From Maniola hyperantus (lineage: Eukaryota; Arthropoda; Insecta; Lepidoptera; Nymphalidae), in assembly GCF_902806685.2 (NCBI RefSeq), contig NC_048560.1, forward strand, positions 3,822,492-3,886,491: 64,000 nt of DNA, written 5' to 3'. The notes under the pieces were generated by a model. It saw nothing but the letters and a program-made list of their open reading frames with translations, did no database searches and had not been told where the DNA came from. Below, piece by piece: positions 51,650 through 61,489 of the stretch (its first letter is position 1; every line of letters starts with the position of its first letter). The translations under genes and the position numbers were made by a program.

Positions 51650-51845
51650 ATAAAGAAAAAAAGAGAAAGTGTTTTAATATCATAGACAAAAAAGCATATA
51701 AGTAAATGTAAAATTTTCATCTGTGACACTACCCCAAATGGGTGTAGGTACTGCTCAGTATAATGTCTCGCATCATATGCACCAACATGCATAAAATGCA
51801 GGACACCGATTTTTAGCTGTGACCCGTATGACGTCACAGCACAGT
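51650..51845. repeat. Dispersed repeat, short form
   Basis: TGTGACACTACCCCAAATGG joined to CAGTATAATGTCTCGCATCA and CCGATTTTTAGCTGTGACCC; the long form is at 40411-41000. Confidence 0.62.
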
Positions 51846-52266
51846 ATGAGTTACTTCCATGTGTCCATTGCAGTCGACCTGTTGCTTCATTCATGCATCA
51901 TTCTTAGAACTGAAAAATGCTTTGCAATTCACCCTTTGGCCTTCATCCGTTTGTAGCTTTTACAGATCTTGTGCCAACGGCTCTTGCAGCAATGTGTGCC
52001 ATAACCTAATGCGAACTTTCCTAATGGTATTTACCCTCCAACGTAAGGGAAGTATTTTGACTGTTAGATTTTACGTAACAAGACTTACACGTATAAGTTT
52101 ACAAAGCTTATAATATCTTAGCGTAAGGAAAACTTTCGAGTTGCTAATTATTCACGATATCTAATTATGTATTTTAATATATACAACGGGTTAATAATAC
52201 TACGATTAATTTAAAGTTTTTATTTGTCGATATTTCAACCCAATTGTACGGGTCGTGGTCACAACG

Positions 52267-52440
52267 GGACTAGGGTACTCAAATCAAATCAAATCAAATG
52301 TTTTATTCAAAATAGAAAATAAATTACCATTTTTGAAAGTCCGTTTTTGCATTTGTAAGATGATATAGTGGTGATAATTTTTACGTGAACTTGAAAACTA
52401 AAGCTACGAGGGTTCCAAACGCGCCCAGGTCTGCGAGAGT
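52267..52440 (-). mobile_element. LINE 3' end (GATTTGATTTGATT tail)
   Basis: On the minus strand: GACCTGGGCGCGTTTGGAAC, CCTCGTAGCTTTAGTTTTCA, AAAATTATCACCACTATATC, then TTTTGAATAAAACATTTGAT and repeated TTTGAT. It matches 60393-60545. Only the 3' UTR is present. Confidence 0.68.
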
Positions 52441-52504
52441 AGAAGTTCGAGCTGTCATGGGCAGTAGCGAACTACCCTCTTTCTTGTTCTTTTCGCTGGA
52501 ACGC

Positions 52505-52713
52505 GCCTTTGTATGCGTGGATTGTTGTATTTTTAAAATCCCGTGGGAACTCTTTAATTTATCCGGGCTAAAAAGTTGCTAAAAAGTGTTCTTCCCCAGG
52601 ATGTAACCTATCTCTGTACCAAATTTCATCAAAATTAGTTAAGCTGTTGGACCGTGATAAGCTAGCAGACAGACAGACAGACACACTTAAGTATTTATAA
52701 TATTAAGTATGGA
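52505..52713 (-). mobile_element. Helitron H2a, 3' tip decayed
   Basis: TGTATGCGTGGATTGTTGTA, AAATCCCGTGGGAACTCTTT, CTATCTCTGTACCAAATTTC, GACAGACAGACAGACACACT, TAATATTAAGTATGGA, then T. Confidence 0.66.
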
Positions 52714-53209
52714 TTTTACCGAGCTAAGTCGGGACGAGTCATCAGTCAGTACTCATAACGACATATTATATTATATACATAATATAGTAAGTATGTATAT
52801 ATTTTATATACTAAGTTTATGCTAACTTTACGTTGCTTGAATGGTAATAAAAACTTTAGTACCGTATTAAAATAGATAAAAAAATAATTTAAATACATAA
52901 AACTATGAATAAACCTCGAATTAGTATACAATACAGAATGATTTCAAACATTTGAAAACGTACCGTATTCTTCGTCAGTTAGAGTACAATTTCAATTGCA
53001 TATTCAAAATCATTGTCCACTTCAGATAACAAAGGTTGAATTTGCATAGAAATAAACAAGGGATGATTTCGGACGATTTATGGACGTTAGGTATGTTCTA
53101 TGTACAGTGTAGAATATAACAGTAAGTCAACGAGACCGTGCGAATATGTGCTGCCAGCGAGGTAGAGTTAAATCGTCGCTGGGTCATAGTTCCCGATAGT
53201 TAGGGAATG

Positions 53210-53372
53210 TGTGACAAAACCTCGAGGCTTCGACGTCACTGGCAGGTGTCAAATGTTATTTGATGCTAGTAGGCTATGAAACGAATATTTTTCTGATAGT
53301 TAAGGGAAGTTCTAGCAAAACGTCAAGGCTTCGTCGCCACTTGTAGGGATCAAATGTTACCTACATTTTACG
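53210..53372 (+). repeat. Diverged tandem pair
   Basis: GACAAAACCTCGAGGCTTCG then CACTGGCAGGTGTCAAATGT and TAGGCTATGAAACGAATA, followed by AGCAAAACGTCAAGGCTTCG then CACTTGTAGGGATCAAATGT. Related pieces lie at 36540-36625 and 63700-63770. Confidence 0.5.
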
Positions 53373-53470
53373 AAATTTTACGCAAAGTTACGCATTTCAG
53401 CGAGAAGCTACTTGTTTACCTTTAAAGTAAAACTAAAGAAAACTAAGGAAAACTAAAATAGGCACCTTAG

Positions 53471-53805
53471 ATTTTTTTATAAAAATGGCGAGCAAACGAG
53501 CAGGCGGGTCACCTGATGTTAAGTGATTATCGCCGCCCATGAACATTTGCAGTACCAGAGGAACCACCAATGCGTTTCCGGCCTCTCAGGAATTTGTTGG
53601 TCTGCCCCTTGAATAACCCCATGTTGTAATCTAAAGGGAACACCGTCGAAGGGAGTTGATTCCACAGTTTGCATGTGCGTGAAAAAAAGGATCTGGCATA
53701 ACGGGCGGTCGAAGTGCTCCAGAAACCCAGGTGGTGAGGGTGGAATTGTTTGCGGTGGCGTGCGCTGCGGTTGCAGAAAAAGTTAGATACTGACATTTGG
53801 ACTTT
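53471..53805 (-). pseudogene. LINE C-terminus and 3' UTR
   Basis: The minus frame from 53796 reads CNRSARHRKQFHPHHLGFWS, TSTARYARSFFSRTCKLWNQ, LPSTVFPLDYNMGLFKGQTN, KFLRGRKR and stops at 53527. This is a typical C-terminal tail of a Jockey-like insect LINE (WNQLPSTVFP followed by YN and FK). The 3' UTR has CATCAGGTGACCCGCCTGCT and an A-rich end near 53471. RT and endonuclease domains are absent. Confidence 0.8.
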
Positions 53806-54029
53806 CTGATGTTTCTACACTGTGCGAAGCGGCTTTGTTTTGACCAAACTAACTAATGACTATAAATGCCCGATAGTATCGGATCTCGTGCGTGAATTTT
53901 GCTATAATTTGAGGCTGAACATGGATTTATTGGCCAGTCATCGGATAGCCTTGTTAACATAGTTTAGACTATATTATTATTTAATACAATCAATACTAAT
54001 ATTGATGACACATGGATCTGAGACATATA
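53806..54029. other. No feature recognised
   Basis: Single-copy-looking sequence between a LINE tail and a perfect hairpin. No long frame. Confidence 0.3.
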
Positions 54030-54115
54030 GCCGCACTCAGAGTCGCTTAATCGTTACTTAAGGCATTCCTTATCCATACTAATTTATTTAACGATTAAGC
54101 GACTCTGAGTGCGGC
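54030..54115. repeat. Perfect 27-bp hairpin
   Basis: GCCGCACTCAGAGTCGCTTA then ATCGTTA at 54030-54056 is exactly complementary to 54089-54115, with a 32-base loop. One arm also occurs at 38133-38159 with one change. A MITE or inverted fragment is most likely; a small-RNA precursor is possible. Confidence 0.82.
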
Positions 54116-54561
54116 CGTAAGAGTACTAAGTAAGCAATATTTGTGTGTAATTCTTGCTCAAGAGGTTCCTCGTCAATTCCGTGATTTCAACACAGTTTTT
54201 TCAGAATTATTGCCTACTTTTCTAAGAAATACAAACACAATTCAATCGTTATAAAAGTTCTGGAATTCCGTTATATATGCAAGTTGTTACGATTTTGTCA
54301 CTTTTCGTTATTCTCAAGATGTTTTGTCACGAAGCACCTACCAGGGTGGCATAAAATTGAAGAGCTGTCTCGAGTTTTGACTGTAATTCTGCCCACGTGA
54401 CCCGTAATTTGGCGTACGGAAACGTTATCAGCTACGCTTCCTTGCCAACTACGTACATATTATGCGACTCTAAGAAAACTACAGGAAATGCCTTTACATT
54501 AGAAATACTTAGAAAGATTTTTTTTTCAAAAAAACTTACAATTTCAATAATCTAAATATAT

Positions 54562-55015
54562 GTCGGAGAACAAGAGGATGGCCGATAATTATCTTTAGCC
54601 GACATCAGAAGGTAGTAATTAATAAGTAGGTACTTTAATCCATGTTCTTTACAAATAGTTCTCAGTAACGTATCGCACATGGAAACCATCAACGTAACAC
54701 AACCGGATCACCCTAACCTAACCCTACCTAGGTCGCCTCCAACCACCCCTCACAGCGACCCCTCACCTCACTCTAAACTAATCTCAATATCATCATCATC
54801 ATCATCATCATCACATCATCATCATCATCATCATCATCGTCATCGTCATAACTCATAACCAAAGCATGTCTCAACCAAAGCATGTCACACTCAATACAAG
54901 TCACAAACAAAGCTAGTGTGGGAATAATTTTCAAAAATGTGGGCATAGATCGTGTATCCCACATCTGATGTCGGAGAACAAGAGGATGGCCGATAATTCC
55001 GATGTCTCCGACATA
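54562..55015. repeat. Direct repeat pair around a (CAT)n tract
   Basis: ATGTCGGAGAACAAGAGGAT then GGCCGATAATT occurs near 54560 and 54967. The second copy ends TCCGATGTCTCCGACAT, which pairs with its own start. Between them are CCTAACCTAACCC and a (CAT)n run at 54788-54841. No coding capacity. Confidence 0.6.
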
Positions 55016-55229
55016 TATAAAAGAAAAAGGTGACTGACTGACTGACTGATCTATCAACGCACAGCTCAAACTAAACTGAACGGATCGGGCTGAATTTTGG
55101 CATGCAGATGGCTATCATAATGTAAACATCCGCTAAGGAAGGATTTTTGAATATTCAACTCCTAAGGGGGTGAAATAGGGGTTTGAAATTTGTGTAGTCC
55201 ACGCGGACAAAGTCACGAGCATAAGCTAG
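55007..55229 (+). mobile_element. Helitron H1
   Basis: TCCGACATATATAAAAGAAA, GACTGACTGACTGACTGATC, GCATGCAGATGGCTATCATA, AGGGGGTGAAATAGGGGTTT and AGTCACGAGCATAAGCTAG, then T. Confidence 0.78.
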
Positions 55230-55249
55230 TTATCAAAAATATCGAAGTC

Positions 55250-55564
55250 AAAGGTGTCTAGCAAGTGCCAAAAAGAATTACGAATGTGCAAGAGTGCAAT
55301 GTAAGAGGCGATGCGTGGAGCGCGTGGTATGTTATTACATCAAAACATAAACTTAAAAAAAACAATTTAATTCACTTAGCCTATGCTAAACTGAATTTCT
55401 TAGGCTTATTAACCACCAATGACTTTTTTGCCGTAATGCGTAAAAAAGCGGCATATATCCTGCAGCGCTTACGTGCCAGCGACTACGGCATCCTAAAGGT
55501 AATTGCTACCAGGCCCGACTGTCCCGTACTACACCACTGTATGAAGGTAGTTTTGGGTTAGTAT
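55250..55564 (+). pseudogene. Probable LINE reverse-transcriptase C-terminal piece
   Basis: The frame 55265-55561 has 98 residues. NLIHLAYAKLNFLGLLTTND and FFAVMRKKAAYILQRLRASD then YGILKVIATRPDCPVLHHCM resemble the region after the RT domain in Jockey/CR1-like LINEs (KKA...RLR...I..R.DCP). No complete domain is present. It could alternatively be an unrecognised short gene, but the adjacent LINE tail favours a transposon remnant. Confidence 0.5.
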
Positions 55565-55649
55565 AATAAAATTAACTGTACTTACCTATTAATGAACTAA
55601 CAATACTAACTTACTAATTAAGGAAAAATTGTAACTAACTTACCAGTCT

Positions 55650-56275
55650 ATGGATGGTGTTGTATATGTGTGTAACTATTGTACATGTGTGCGATGTTGC
55701 CTCATCGTTATGTTTGTTATTTTATTAAAGCAGTGTGACCTCACGAGTAGATATTACACTACTAGATCACGACTAGATATTACTACACATCGGACAAAAT
55801 ACTTTAGGAATTCCTTCACGGTCACTGCTATCTGTTTAAGGAACGAGCTTCCCTCGCAAATCTATCGTGCTGAATCCCTTAACAAATTTAAAATTGACGT
55901 CAAAGATCATTACCTATCTCTTTGCTATCATCAGTAACGGCATAGTTTATTATTTAAATCTATGTGTATATATATCTATGTAGTCTTATGTATGTCTATT
56001 ATATTTTATTTGTATGTATTAGTGTATTAACAATATGTATTTTATATTCTTATTATATGGTTTAGTTTATTTAGCTATTGGTATTTAGGTTTATTTTACA
56101 CCACCTCCCATTGTCCATTTGTTCGTTTTTTCCCTAGCGTTAAGGTTGTCTGGAAGAGATCGCTATTTAGCGATAAGACCGCCTTTTTGTACCTACTTAT
56201 TAAGATTTCTTTTTGTAACCTGTCATTTGTGTTTCTGTGGTGCAATAAAGTATATACATACATACATACATATTA
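55650..56275 (+). pseudogene. LINE 3' end with CATA tail
   Basis: From 55740 the frame reads TSRYYTTRSRLDITTHRTKY, FRNSFTVTAICLRNELPSQI and YRAESLNKFKIDVKDHYLSL, ending at 55937. This is the C-terminus of an L2/CR1-like LINE protein (TRS...YF.NSF...W/RNELP). The 3' UTR contains AAGGTTGTCTGGAAGAGATC, a CGCTATTTAGCGATAAG stem-loop and GTGCAATAAAGTATATACAT then (CATA)n. Upstream domains are missing. Related tails: 6676-6790, 14378-14465. Confidence 0.78.
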
Positions 56276-56282
56276 TAGACCA

Positions 56283-56476
56283 GAGGGGAAGCTTCACACT
56301 GGCTCACGCACACCACGACGTGTCACGGACGCTCCGTTTGCGCCCAGTTCGATGGCAAACGGCGGCAAACGGAGCGTCCATTGATGTTGGAACGTCCGTG
56401 ACACGTCGTCGTGTGCGTGAGCTGCGTAATGAGTGAGTGAACCTACAGCCAGCCGCTAGTATAAAGCTTCCCCTCT
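56283..56476. mobile_element. Foldback element with nested inverted repeats
   Basis: Outer pair AGAGGGGAAGCTT (56283-56295) / AAGCTTCCCCTCT (56464-56476). Inner pair of 29 bases: CTCACGCACACCACGACGTG onward (56303-56331) with its near complement at 56393-56421. A third pair, GGACGCTCCGTTTGC / GCAAACGGAGCGTCC, lies at the centre. GC-rich and non-coding. Confidence 0.8.
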
Positions 56477-56559
56477 ACTCTATATATCTACTCGTGTGGT
56501 GTGACTATAGCTACCGTGCGTTTCATTCGTGTTTTCCCGATGTTACAAATGGAAACGTC

Positions 56560-56602
56560 TGAAATAAACGTTTATTATTTATTTATTTATTTATTTATTA
56601 TC
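56560..56602. repeat. (TTTA)n microsatellite
   Basis: TTTATTATTTATTTATTTAT and on. Confidence 0.85.
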
Positions 56603-57099
56603 ATTAATCCTGTAGCTTCGGTTTCGGCGATAGCCAATTCTTCGGCTTTGACCAGAAATCTTGGAAGAGGCTCACCTAGCACCGGAAAGAATGGCGCGTG
56701 TGGGCTCCATATAAAATACTGCAGATAAAATAAATCCCAATAGATTTAGAGGTATCCCACTATGTACGCGGATTCCAAGATTTATTCTGTCCACGTAAAC
56801 AAGGCGTAGGCAAAAATACACCGACAGCGATGTGGTCTGACGTTGCATCTTGACTTTAAAATGTTGAGTCGTCTATCTTCCTTGCCTCTAGGAATTTACG
56901 AGTGGGTTGGTGGAAACGCTAAACAATAATAACTGGGTAATTTTGAAATACCAGAGCTTTCAGTAAATGTTTTTGAGCAAAGAGGAAACGACATATGAAA
57001 ATGAAATGAGACTAAGCATTGGCAATGTGTGCGTGTGCGTGTGTTAACAATGGAGTGGATGTTCAAGCCATTTTTATCTGGATGCTATTCTCTAATCTC

Positions 57100-57200
57100 C
57101 CAATCCGCACTTGACCTGCGTGGTGGACTATGGCCTAAACCCTTCTGATTCTCCGTGTTCAGTAGTGGGCTGGCGATGGGTGGTTGATGATGATGACGAT
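57100..57200 (+). mobile_element. SINE-T1 3' fragment
   Basis: CCCAATCCGCACTTGACCTG, GGTGGACTATGGCCTAAACC and GGCGATGGGTGGTTGATGAT. Confidence 0.6.
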
Positions 57201-57213
57201 TCTTTAATCTAAA

Positions 57214-57437
57214 TCTAAATAAGTATATAAAAGGAAAAGCTGACTGACTGACTGACTGATCTATCAACGCACAGAACAAACCACTGGACGGATCGGACTG
57301 AAATTTGGCATGCAGATAGCTACTATGATGTAGGCATCCGCTAAGAAAGGATTTTTGAAAATTCAACGCCTAAAGGGGTGAAATAGGCATTTGAAATTTG
57401 TGTGGTCAACGTGTACGAAATCGAGAGCATAAACTAG
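57214..57437 (+). mobile_element. Helitron H1
   Basis: TCTAAATAAGTATATAAAAG, CTGACTGACTGACTGACTGA, CGGATCGGACTGAAATTTGG, CCTAAAGGGGTGAAATAGGC and GAGAGCATAAACTAG. Confidence 0.76.
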
Positions 57438-57788
57438 CTAATTTATATATTTTTTGCTGGAATATTCTCGAGAAGTTGCTGTAACAGAAAAAATACATTT
57501 CCAAGCAGACAATTTTTGATACAGGAAAAAGTCATGACACCAGCTGTTTCCATGACGCTACCGCATTCCACATGACACTTCATCCTGTCAATAGTCCCGA
57601 CCAATACGACGGCTCAATCCGGCGTGACAAATTAAATTCGCCGGGAAAAACGCACAAAAGGCGGAGTGAAAACAACCACCTTCGTGCTATTTCAAAGCGG
57701 TGAAACATAACCCTCGATTGAAAAAACACGATGCCAATTTAGGTTTATAAACGTAGGAATTATATTTATGCATCATTTTTATGTACTA

Positions 57789-57995
57789 CTAGATGATTCC
57801 CGTGACTTCGTCTGCGTGGATTTTGGTTTTTTTTAATCCCTGGGAACTCTTTGATTTTCCGGGATAAAAAGTAGTCCCGGGAAGTAAGCTAACTCTGTAC
57901 CAAATTTCATCCAAATCGATTAAACTGTCGGGCCGTGAAAAGCTAGCAGACAGACAGACACACTTTCGCATTTATAATATTAGTATGGAAGTAGA
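57789..57995 (-). mobile_element. Helitron H2a inside the degenerate repeat
   Basis: A, CTAGATGATTCCCGTGACTT, TTGATTTTCCGGGATAAAAA, GACAGACAGACACACTTTCG, CATTTATAATATTAGTATGG, ending AGTAGA, then T. Confidence 0.72.
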
Positions 57996-58164
57996 TTAGA
58001 TCAGGCATTATCAAAATAGACAACTGGAGTAGTTAAGTGAGTATAGATCCCGTCTGTTAATATTTACGAATACAACCACGCTTAAATCCTATATGACAAA
58101 TTAATTATTAAATTCCTTTCGGCGTGCGTATTTCTTTGATTCAACTAGGTATAACTTGAATACC

Positions 58165-58285
58165 TTCAAGGCAAAAATGAATAGGCATCTTCTATGCAAG
58201 CGTGCTCCAACCTAGACCTCACAATTGCTCTGTCTCTCAGGCATGATTGTCGTCAAGCGCAAGCCGATCACACAAAAAAAAAATT
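58165..58285 (+). mobile_element. LINE tail fragment (LGKR family)
   Basis: CTTCAAGGCAAAAATGAATA, GGCATCTTCTATGCAAGCGT and GCATGATTGTCGTCAAGCGC, then A's. Same position in the family as 19960-20072. Confidence 0.58.
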
Positions 58286-58559
58286 GTGTGGGAAATCGCA
58301 CAAAAGGTGGACTCAAAACCTTCGTGCTCTTTCAAAGTGAAACATAATATTTGATTGGAAATACACTGCCAATTCATGTATTATGTGCCATTGACCACTG
58401 ACTATTAACACCCAACAGAATAGTCAGTCAATATCCTAACCAATATGAACCCAGCGTAGTAAATTAAACTCGTCGGAAACAACGTGCGAAAGGCGGGGTT
58501 AAAAAGTCATGAAACCAGCTGTTTTCGCGATACTACCTCATCCTATTCTATCCATGTTC

Positions 58560-58950
58560 TATCTAACGCGGCAGTAACGCTTGCAACATAGGCCCGTATG
58601 TTTCCCGCTAATACGACCTCTCAGGCGACATTCCCCGCATTTTCTCGGTCCAGATTGACACTGTTCCAAACAATCGGAGAGCTCGCTTTAATCTCGGCAA
58701 TAAATTTCCTTTATCTCCCCAGACGTTACGCCAAAAAAGGGGGATATTCTTTTGGAGAACGACCCTGTTTCGCGATTAACTTGCTCCGCCACCAACCCTT
58801 ATTGGGAAATGAAATGTTACGGCCGTTACAATCTGTTTTTGAGGAGTTTGAGATTGAACAATTGATTCAGTGTCATAATTTTATTTATTACTCGATTTTT
58901 CCAGTGGCTGCGTGTACTGTAGGTACCTACTTAGTTTTATAGATCCCGTT
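58560..58950. other. Low-repeat stretch with an unrecognised frame
   Basis: The plus frame 58598-58942 (114 residues, MFPANTTSQATFPAFSRSRL ...) is the longest here outside repeats, but I recognise no domain and see no splice context that would make it an exon. Codon use looks unremarkable. I treat it as chance. Confidence 0.3.
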
Positions 58951-59049
58951 GAAATTTTTCAAAATCCTTTGTGAGATCGTTTCCTTTCCTCCTCTTCCTT
59001 CTTCCTTCCTTAGTGAGGATGGACGTTATAGCCAAAGACGACGACGAAG

Positions 59050-59129
59050 AGATTCTACCCCTAAGGGGGTGAAATAGGGGTTTGAAATATGTGTAATCCA
59101 CGTGGACAAAGTCGCGAGCATAAGCTATT
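59050..59129 (+). mobile_element. Helitron H1 3' fragment
   Basis: CCCCTAAGGGGGTGAAATAG, GGGTTTGAAATATGTGTAAT and GACAAAGTCGCGAGCATAAG then CTAT in place of CTAG. Confidence 0.62.
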
Positions 59130-59159
59130 GAACAATAAGTAAAATCTATCACTGTGTAA

Positions 59160-59316
59160 AAAAATCTGTCAAGTGCGAGTGTCATTTTTTTAGCGGCAAT
59201 AGATTTCTATACACATTCTTTGAAAATTTCAACTCTATCTATTACGATTCACGAGATAATACAGCCTGCTGACAGACGGACGGATGGAATAGGGTCCCTT
59301 CGGACCTTAAAACTAG
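59160..59316 (+). mobile_element. MINE-2-like element, third subfamily, short
   Basis: AAAATCTGTCAAGTGCGAGT directly joined to TTTTTTAGCGGCAATAGATT, then ACAGCCTGCTGACAGACGGA, CGGATGG and TCCCTTCGGACC. It lacks most of the interior. Confidence 0.6.
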
Positions 59317-59376
59317 TATTTAAGTTCAGGGACAAAATTTGCAAAATGCCGCAATTCTGTGAATTGGTCCTATAGG

Positions 59377-59442
59377 TACAAAATACTGATCAAAATAATA
59401 TCAATCTAGTTTTACAAGCAACTGTCAAATCCAGAACTAACA
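59377..59442 (+). repeat. 66-bp direct repeat left of Helitron
   Basis: TACAAAATACTGATCAAAAT ... AATCCAGAACTAACA is repeated with one change at 59699-59764, immediately after the Helitron. Confidence 0.92.
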
Positions 59443-59698
59443 TCAGTACCCTTATTATAAATGCGAAAGTGTGTTTAGTTTGTTGGTTTGTTGGTTTATT
59501 GGTTTGTTGGTTTGTTGGTTTGTCCTTCAATCACGTCGCAACGGAGCAACGGATCGGTGTGATTTTTTGCATGGGTAATAGGTACATAAAGACATGGAGA
59601 GTGACATAGGCTACTTTTTATCCTAGAAAATCAAAGAGTTCCCACGGGATTTTTAATAAACCTAATTCCAAGCCGACGAAGTCGCGGGTATCAGCTAG
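59443..59698 (+). mobile_element. Helitron H2b between 66-bp repeats
   Basis: TCAGTACCCTTATTATAAAT, repeated GTTTGTTG, CAATCACGTCGCAACGGAGC, GAGTGACATAGGCTACTTTT, GACGAAGTCGCGGGTATCAG then CTAG. A precedes and T follows. Confidence 0.86.
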
Positions 59699-59764
59699 TA
59701 CAAAATACTGATCAAACTAATATCAATCTAGTTTTACAAGCAACTGTCAAATCCAGAACTAACA
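59699..59764 (+). repeat. 66-bp direct repeat right of Helitron
   Basis: Second copy of 59377-59442. Sequence then continues TAGTGATATAAATC. Confidence 0.92.
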
Positions 59765-60097
59765 TAGTGATATAAATCAATTTCCCTGCACGTGCCACTA
59801 GCTTGAAAGGGAAGACGTCCCAGAATTTATTTTCGCTCCACACCTTTTACTGAAGATTCAACCCTAACATGTAAGAATAGAGTTTACAACGAAATGGCAA
59901 ATTAAATCCTAAATTTTCAAAGGATGTAACGTTGATACTTGGCAAAGCCCTTTCAATGAGGTACATAAGCACAGAATTCAGAATAAGTTTAGAAGTGTTA
60001 AAGCCTAAAGGAGCGATATTGTCTCTGCGTAGATTAACAGTGACATATGACGAGTTATTATAAAAGCAGATGTATAGTGTTACCTACAGTGTAAGTT

Positions 60098-60345
60098 CAT
60101 TATTATCATCTTCATCGTCAACCGAAAGACTCCACTGCTGGACAAACTAGGCATAGGTCTCTTGTATGGACTTCCACACGTCACGGTCTTGCGCCGCCTG
60201 AATCCAACGGTTCCCTGCGCCTCGTTTGAGATCCTCTGTCCACCTAGTGGGAGTCATCTGACGCTGCAGTCTCCAACACAACGTCACCATTCTACCACCT
60301 TGGAACCCCTGAACTATGAAGGTTACTCTGGTTCTCCTAAGTAAT
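60098..60345 (-). mobile_element. RTE-like LINE 3' fragment, decayed
   Basis: CATCTTCATCGTCAACCGAA, CCACTGCTGGACAAACTAGG, TTGTATGGACTTCCACACGT and CACCTAGTGGGAGTCATCTG on the plus strand are the reverse complement of the family tail at 39576-39960 and 10680-10890. Confidence 0.7.
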
Positions 60346-60392
60346 TACTCATAGCGTAAGGAAAACTGTATGCTTGAGTGTTCTTCACAGTC

Positions 60393-60545
60393 AAATGGTT
60401 TATTCAAATAGGTAACAAATTACACTTTTTGATGGCCGGTTGTTGCATTTGCAAGATGTTGATATAGTCGTGATAATTTTTAAGCGAACTTAACACTAAA
60501 GCTGCGAGGGTTCCAAACGCGCCCAAGTCTGAGTCATAATATTCT
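60393..60545 (-). mobile_element. LINE 3' end, second copy
   Basis: Minus strand: GACTTGGGCGCGTTTGGAAC, CCTCGCAGCTTTAGTGTTAA, then AACAACCGGCCATCAAAAAG and TTGAATAAACCATTTGA. It matches 52267-52440. Confidence 0.68.
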
Positions 60546-61037
60546 CAAAGGTGCGTGAAGCTTACCAATCTGCACTTGGCTAGCTTTGTAGACTATGGCC
60601 CAAACCTTTCAACGCTTAATATTTTAGTACTGCTACACGTACTCTTACATTGCATGTGCGGGGCGACTGAGTATTGCGTGTTCTTTAAGTAGTAATAGTT
60701 CTTTGATAAAACGCTGTCTCAGTACTGAAGATGGCAGATACTATTTCTATTAAGTTATTTAAGATTCTGTGTAAAAGTGTAAGGTGGTTCTAATTTACGG
60801 GAAACCGATAGAAAATATCGTATGATAGTTCACGTTAGTTCGATGGTATGTTCAATTGTTATTTGGACGATAAGGTAACGGAATAGGGGCGTATGATTCT
60901 TTTGAGAAATTGCTGCCTTTAAAATCTTTTATACGTATCCGATGATATTATTTTTCTTTGAACATGATTTGTGAACGTGTAAAAGATTGGGTTTCGACTT
61001 CAGAGCTTTCCTTGCGTTTTACCGATAAGTATCTAAT

Positions 61038-61117
61038 ATCTATACTAATATTATAAATGCGAAACGAAAGTGTGTTTGTTTGTTTGTTCTTTTTTGTTCT
61101 TCCTTTACACCCTAGCT
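61038..61117 (+). mobile_element. Helitron H2 5' fragment
   Basis: TCTATACTAATATTATAAAT, GCGAAACGAAAGTGTGTTTG and TTTGTTTGTTCTTTTTTGTT only. Confidence 0.6.
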
Positions 61118-61121
61118 AAGC

Positions 61122-61378
61122 AAGACTTGCGCAGCGAGGGTTCCGTACAACAGCCGTATTTTTTCGACATTTTGCAAGATAAATCAAAAACTATTATGCA
61201 TAAAAATAAATAAAAATCTGTTTTAGAATTTACAGCTCTTTCGTATGATACCCCACTTGATATAGTAATCTTACGTTGAAAGTTGAAAACACTAATTATT
61301 TGTTCATGAACAGATTTTAATATTTTTTTGTGATTTAACCACAAATTCATGGTTTTCGGATCTATTCCTTTACTTGAG
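61122..61378 (+). mobile_element. MINE-2-type element, both tips missing
   Basis: AGACTTGCGCAGCGAGGGTT, CCGTACAACAGCCGTATTTT, TGATACCCCACTTGATATAG and AACCACAAATTCATGGTTTT; it stops before the (GACA)n tract. Confidence 0.74.
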
Positions 61379-61489
61379 TTTCTACGAGATTATGAAACCT
61401 TTATTTTATTTTTATTTTTATTTTTCATGTATCAAAATTGTAGTTACAAAGTAATAATAAATTAAGTTACATTGGAAATGCTTTACTCT

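Larger units (their letters stand above)
57524..58556 (+). repeat. Degenerate tandem repeat of about 220 bp, interrupted
   Basis: GTCATGACACCAGCTGTTTC recurs as GTCATGAAACCAGCTGTTTT (57531 and 58507). CGCACAAAAGGCGGAGTGAA recurs as CGCACAAAAGGTGGACTCAA (57649 and 58298) and as GTGCGAAAGGCGGGGTTAAA (58485). CCTTCGTGCTATTTCAAAG occurs at 57679 and 58318. At least three diverged units are separated by a Helitron and a LINE tail. Confidence 0.68.

Noticed and set aside
54705..54728. Interstitial telomere repeat (CCTAACCTAACCC)
   Set aside because: Only two complete TTAGG units; too short to support a telomeric origin.
58598..58942. 114-residue frame as a gene or exon
   Set aside because: No recognisable domain or repeated residues, and no clear splice signals; length is within chance expectation for 64 kb.
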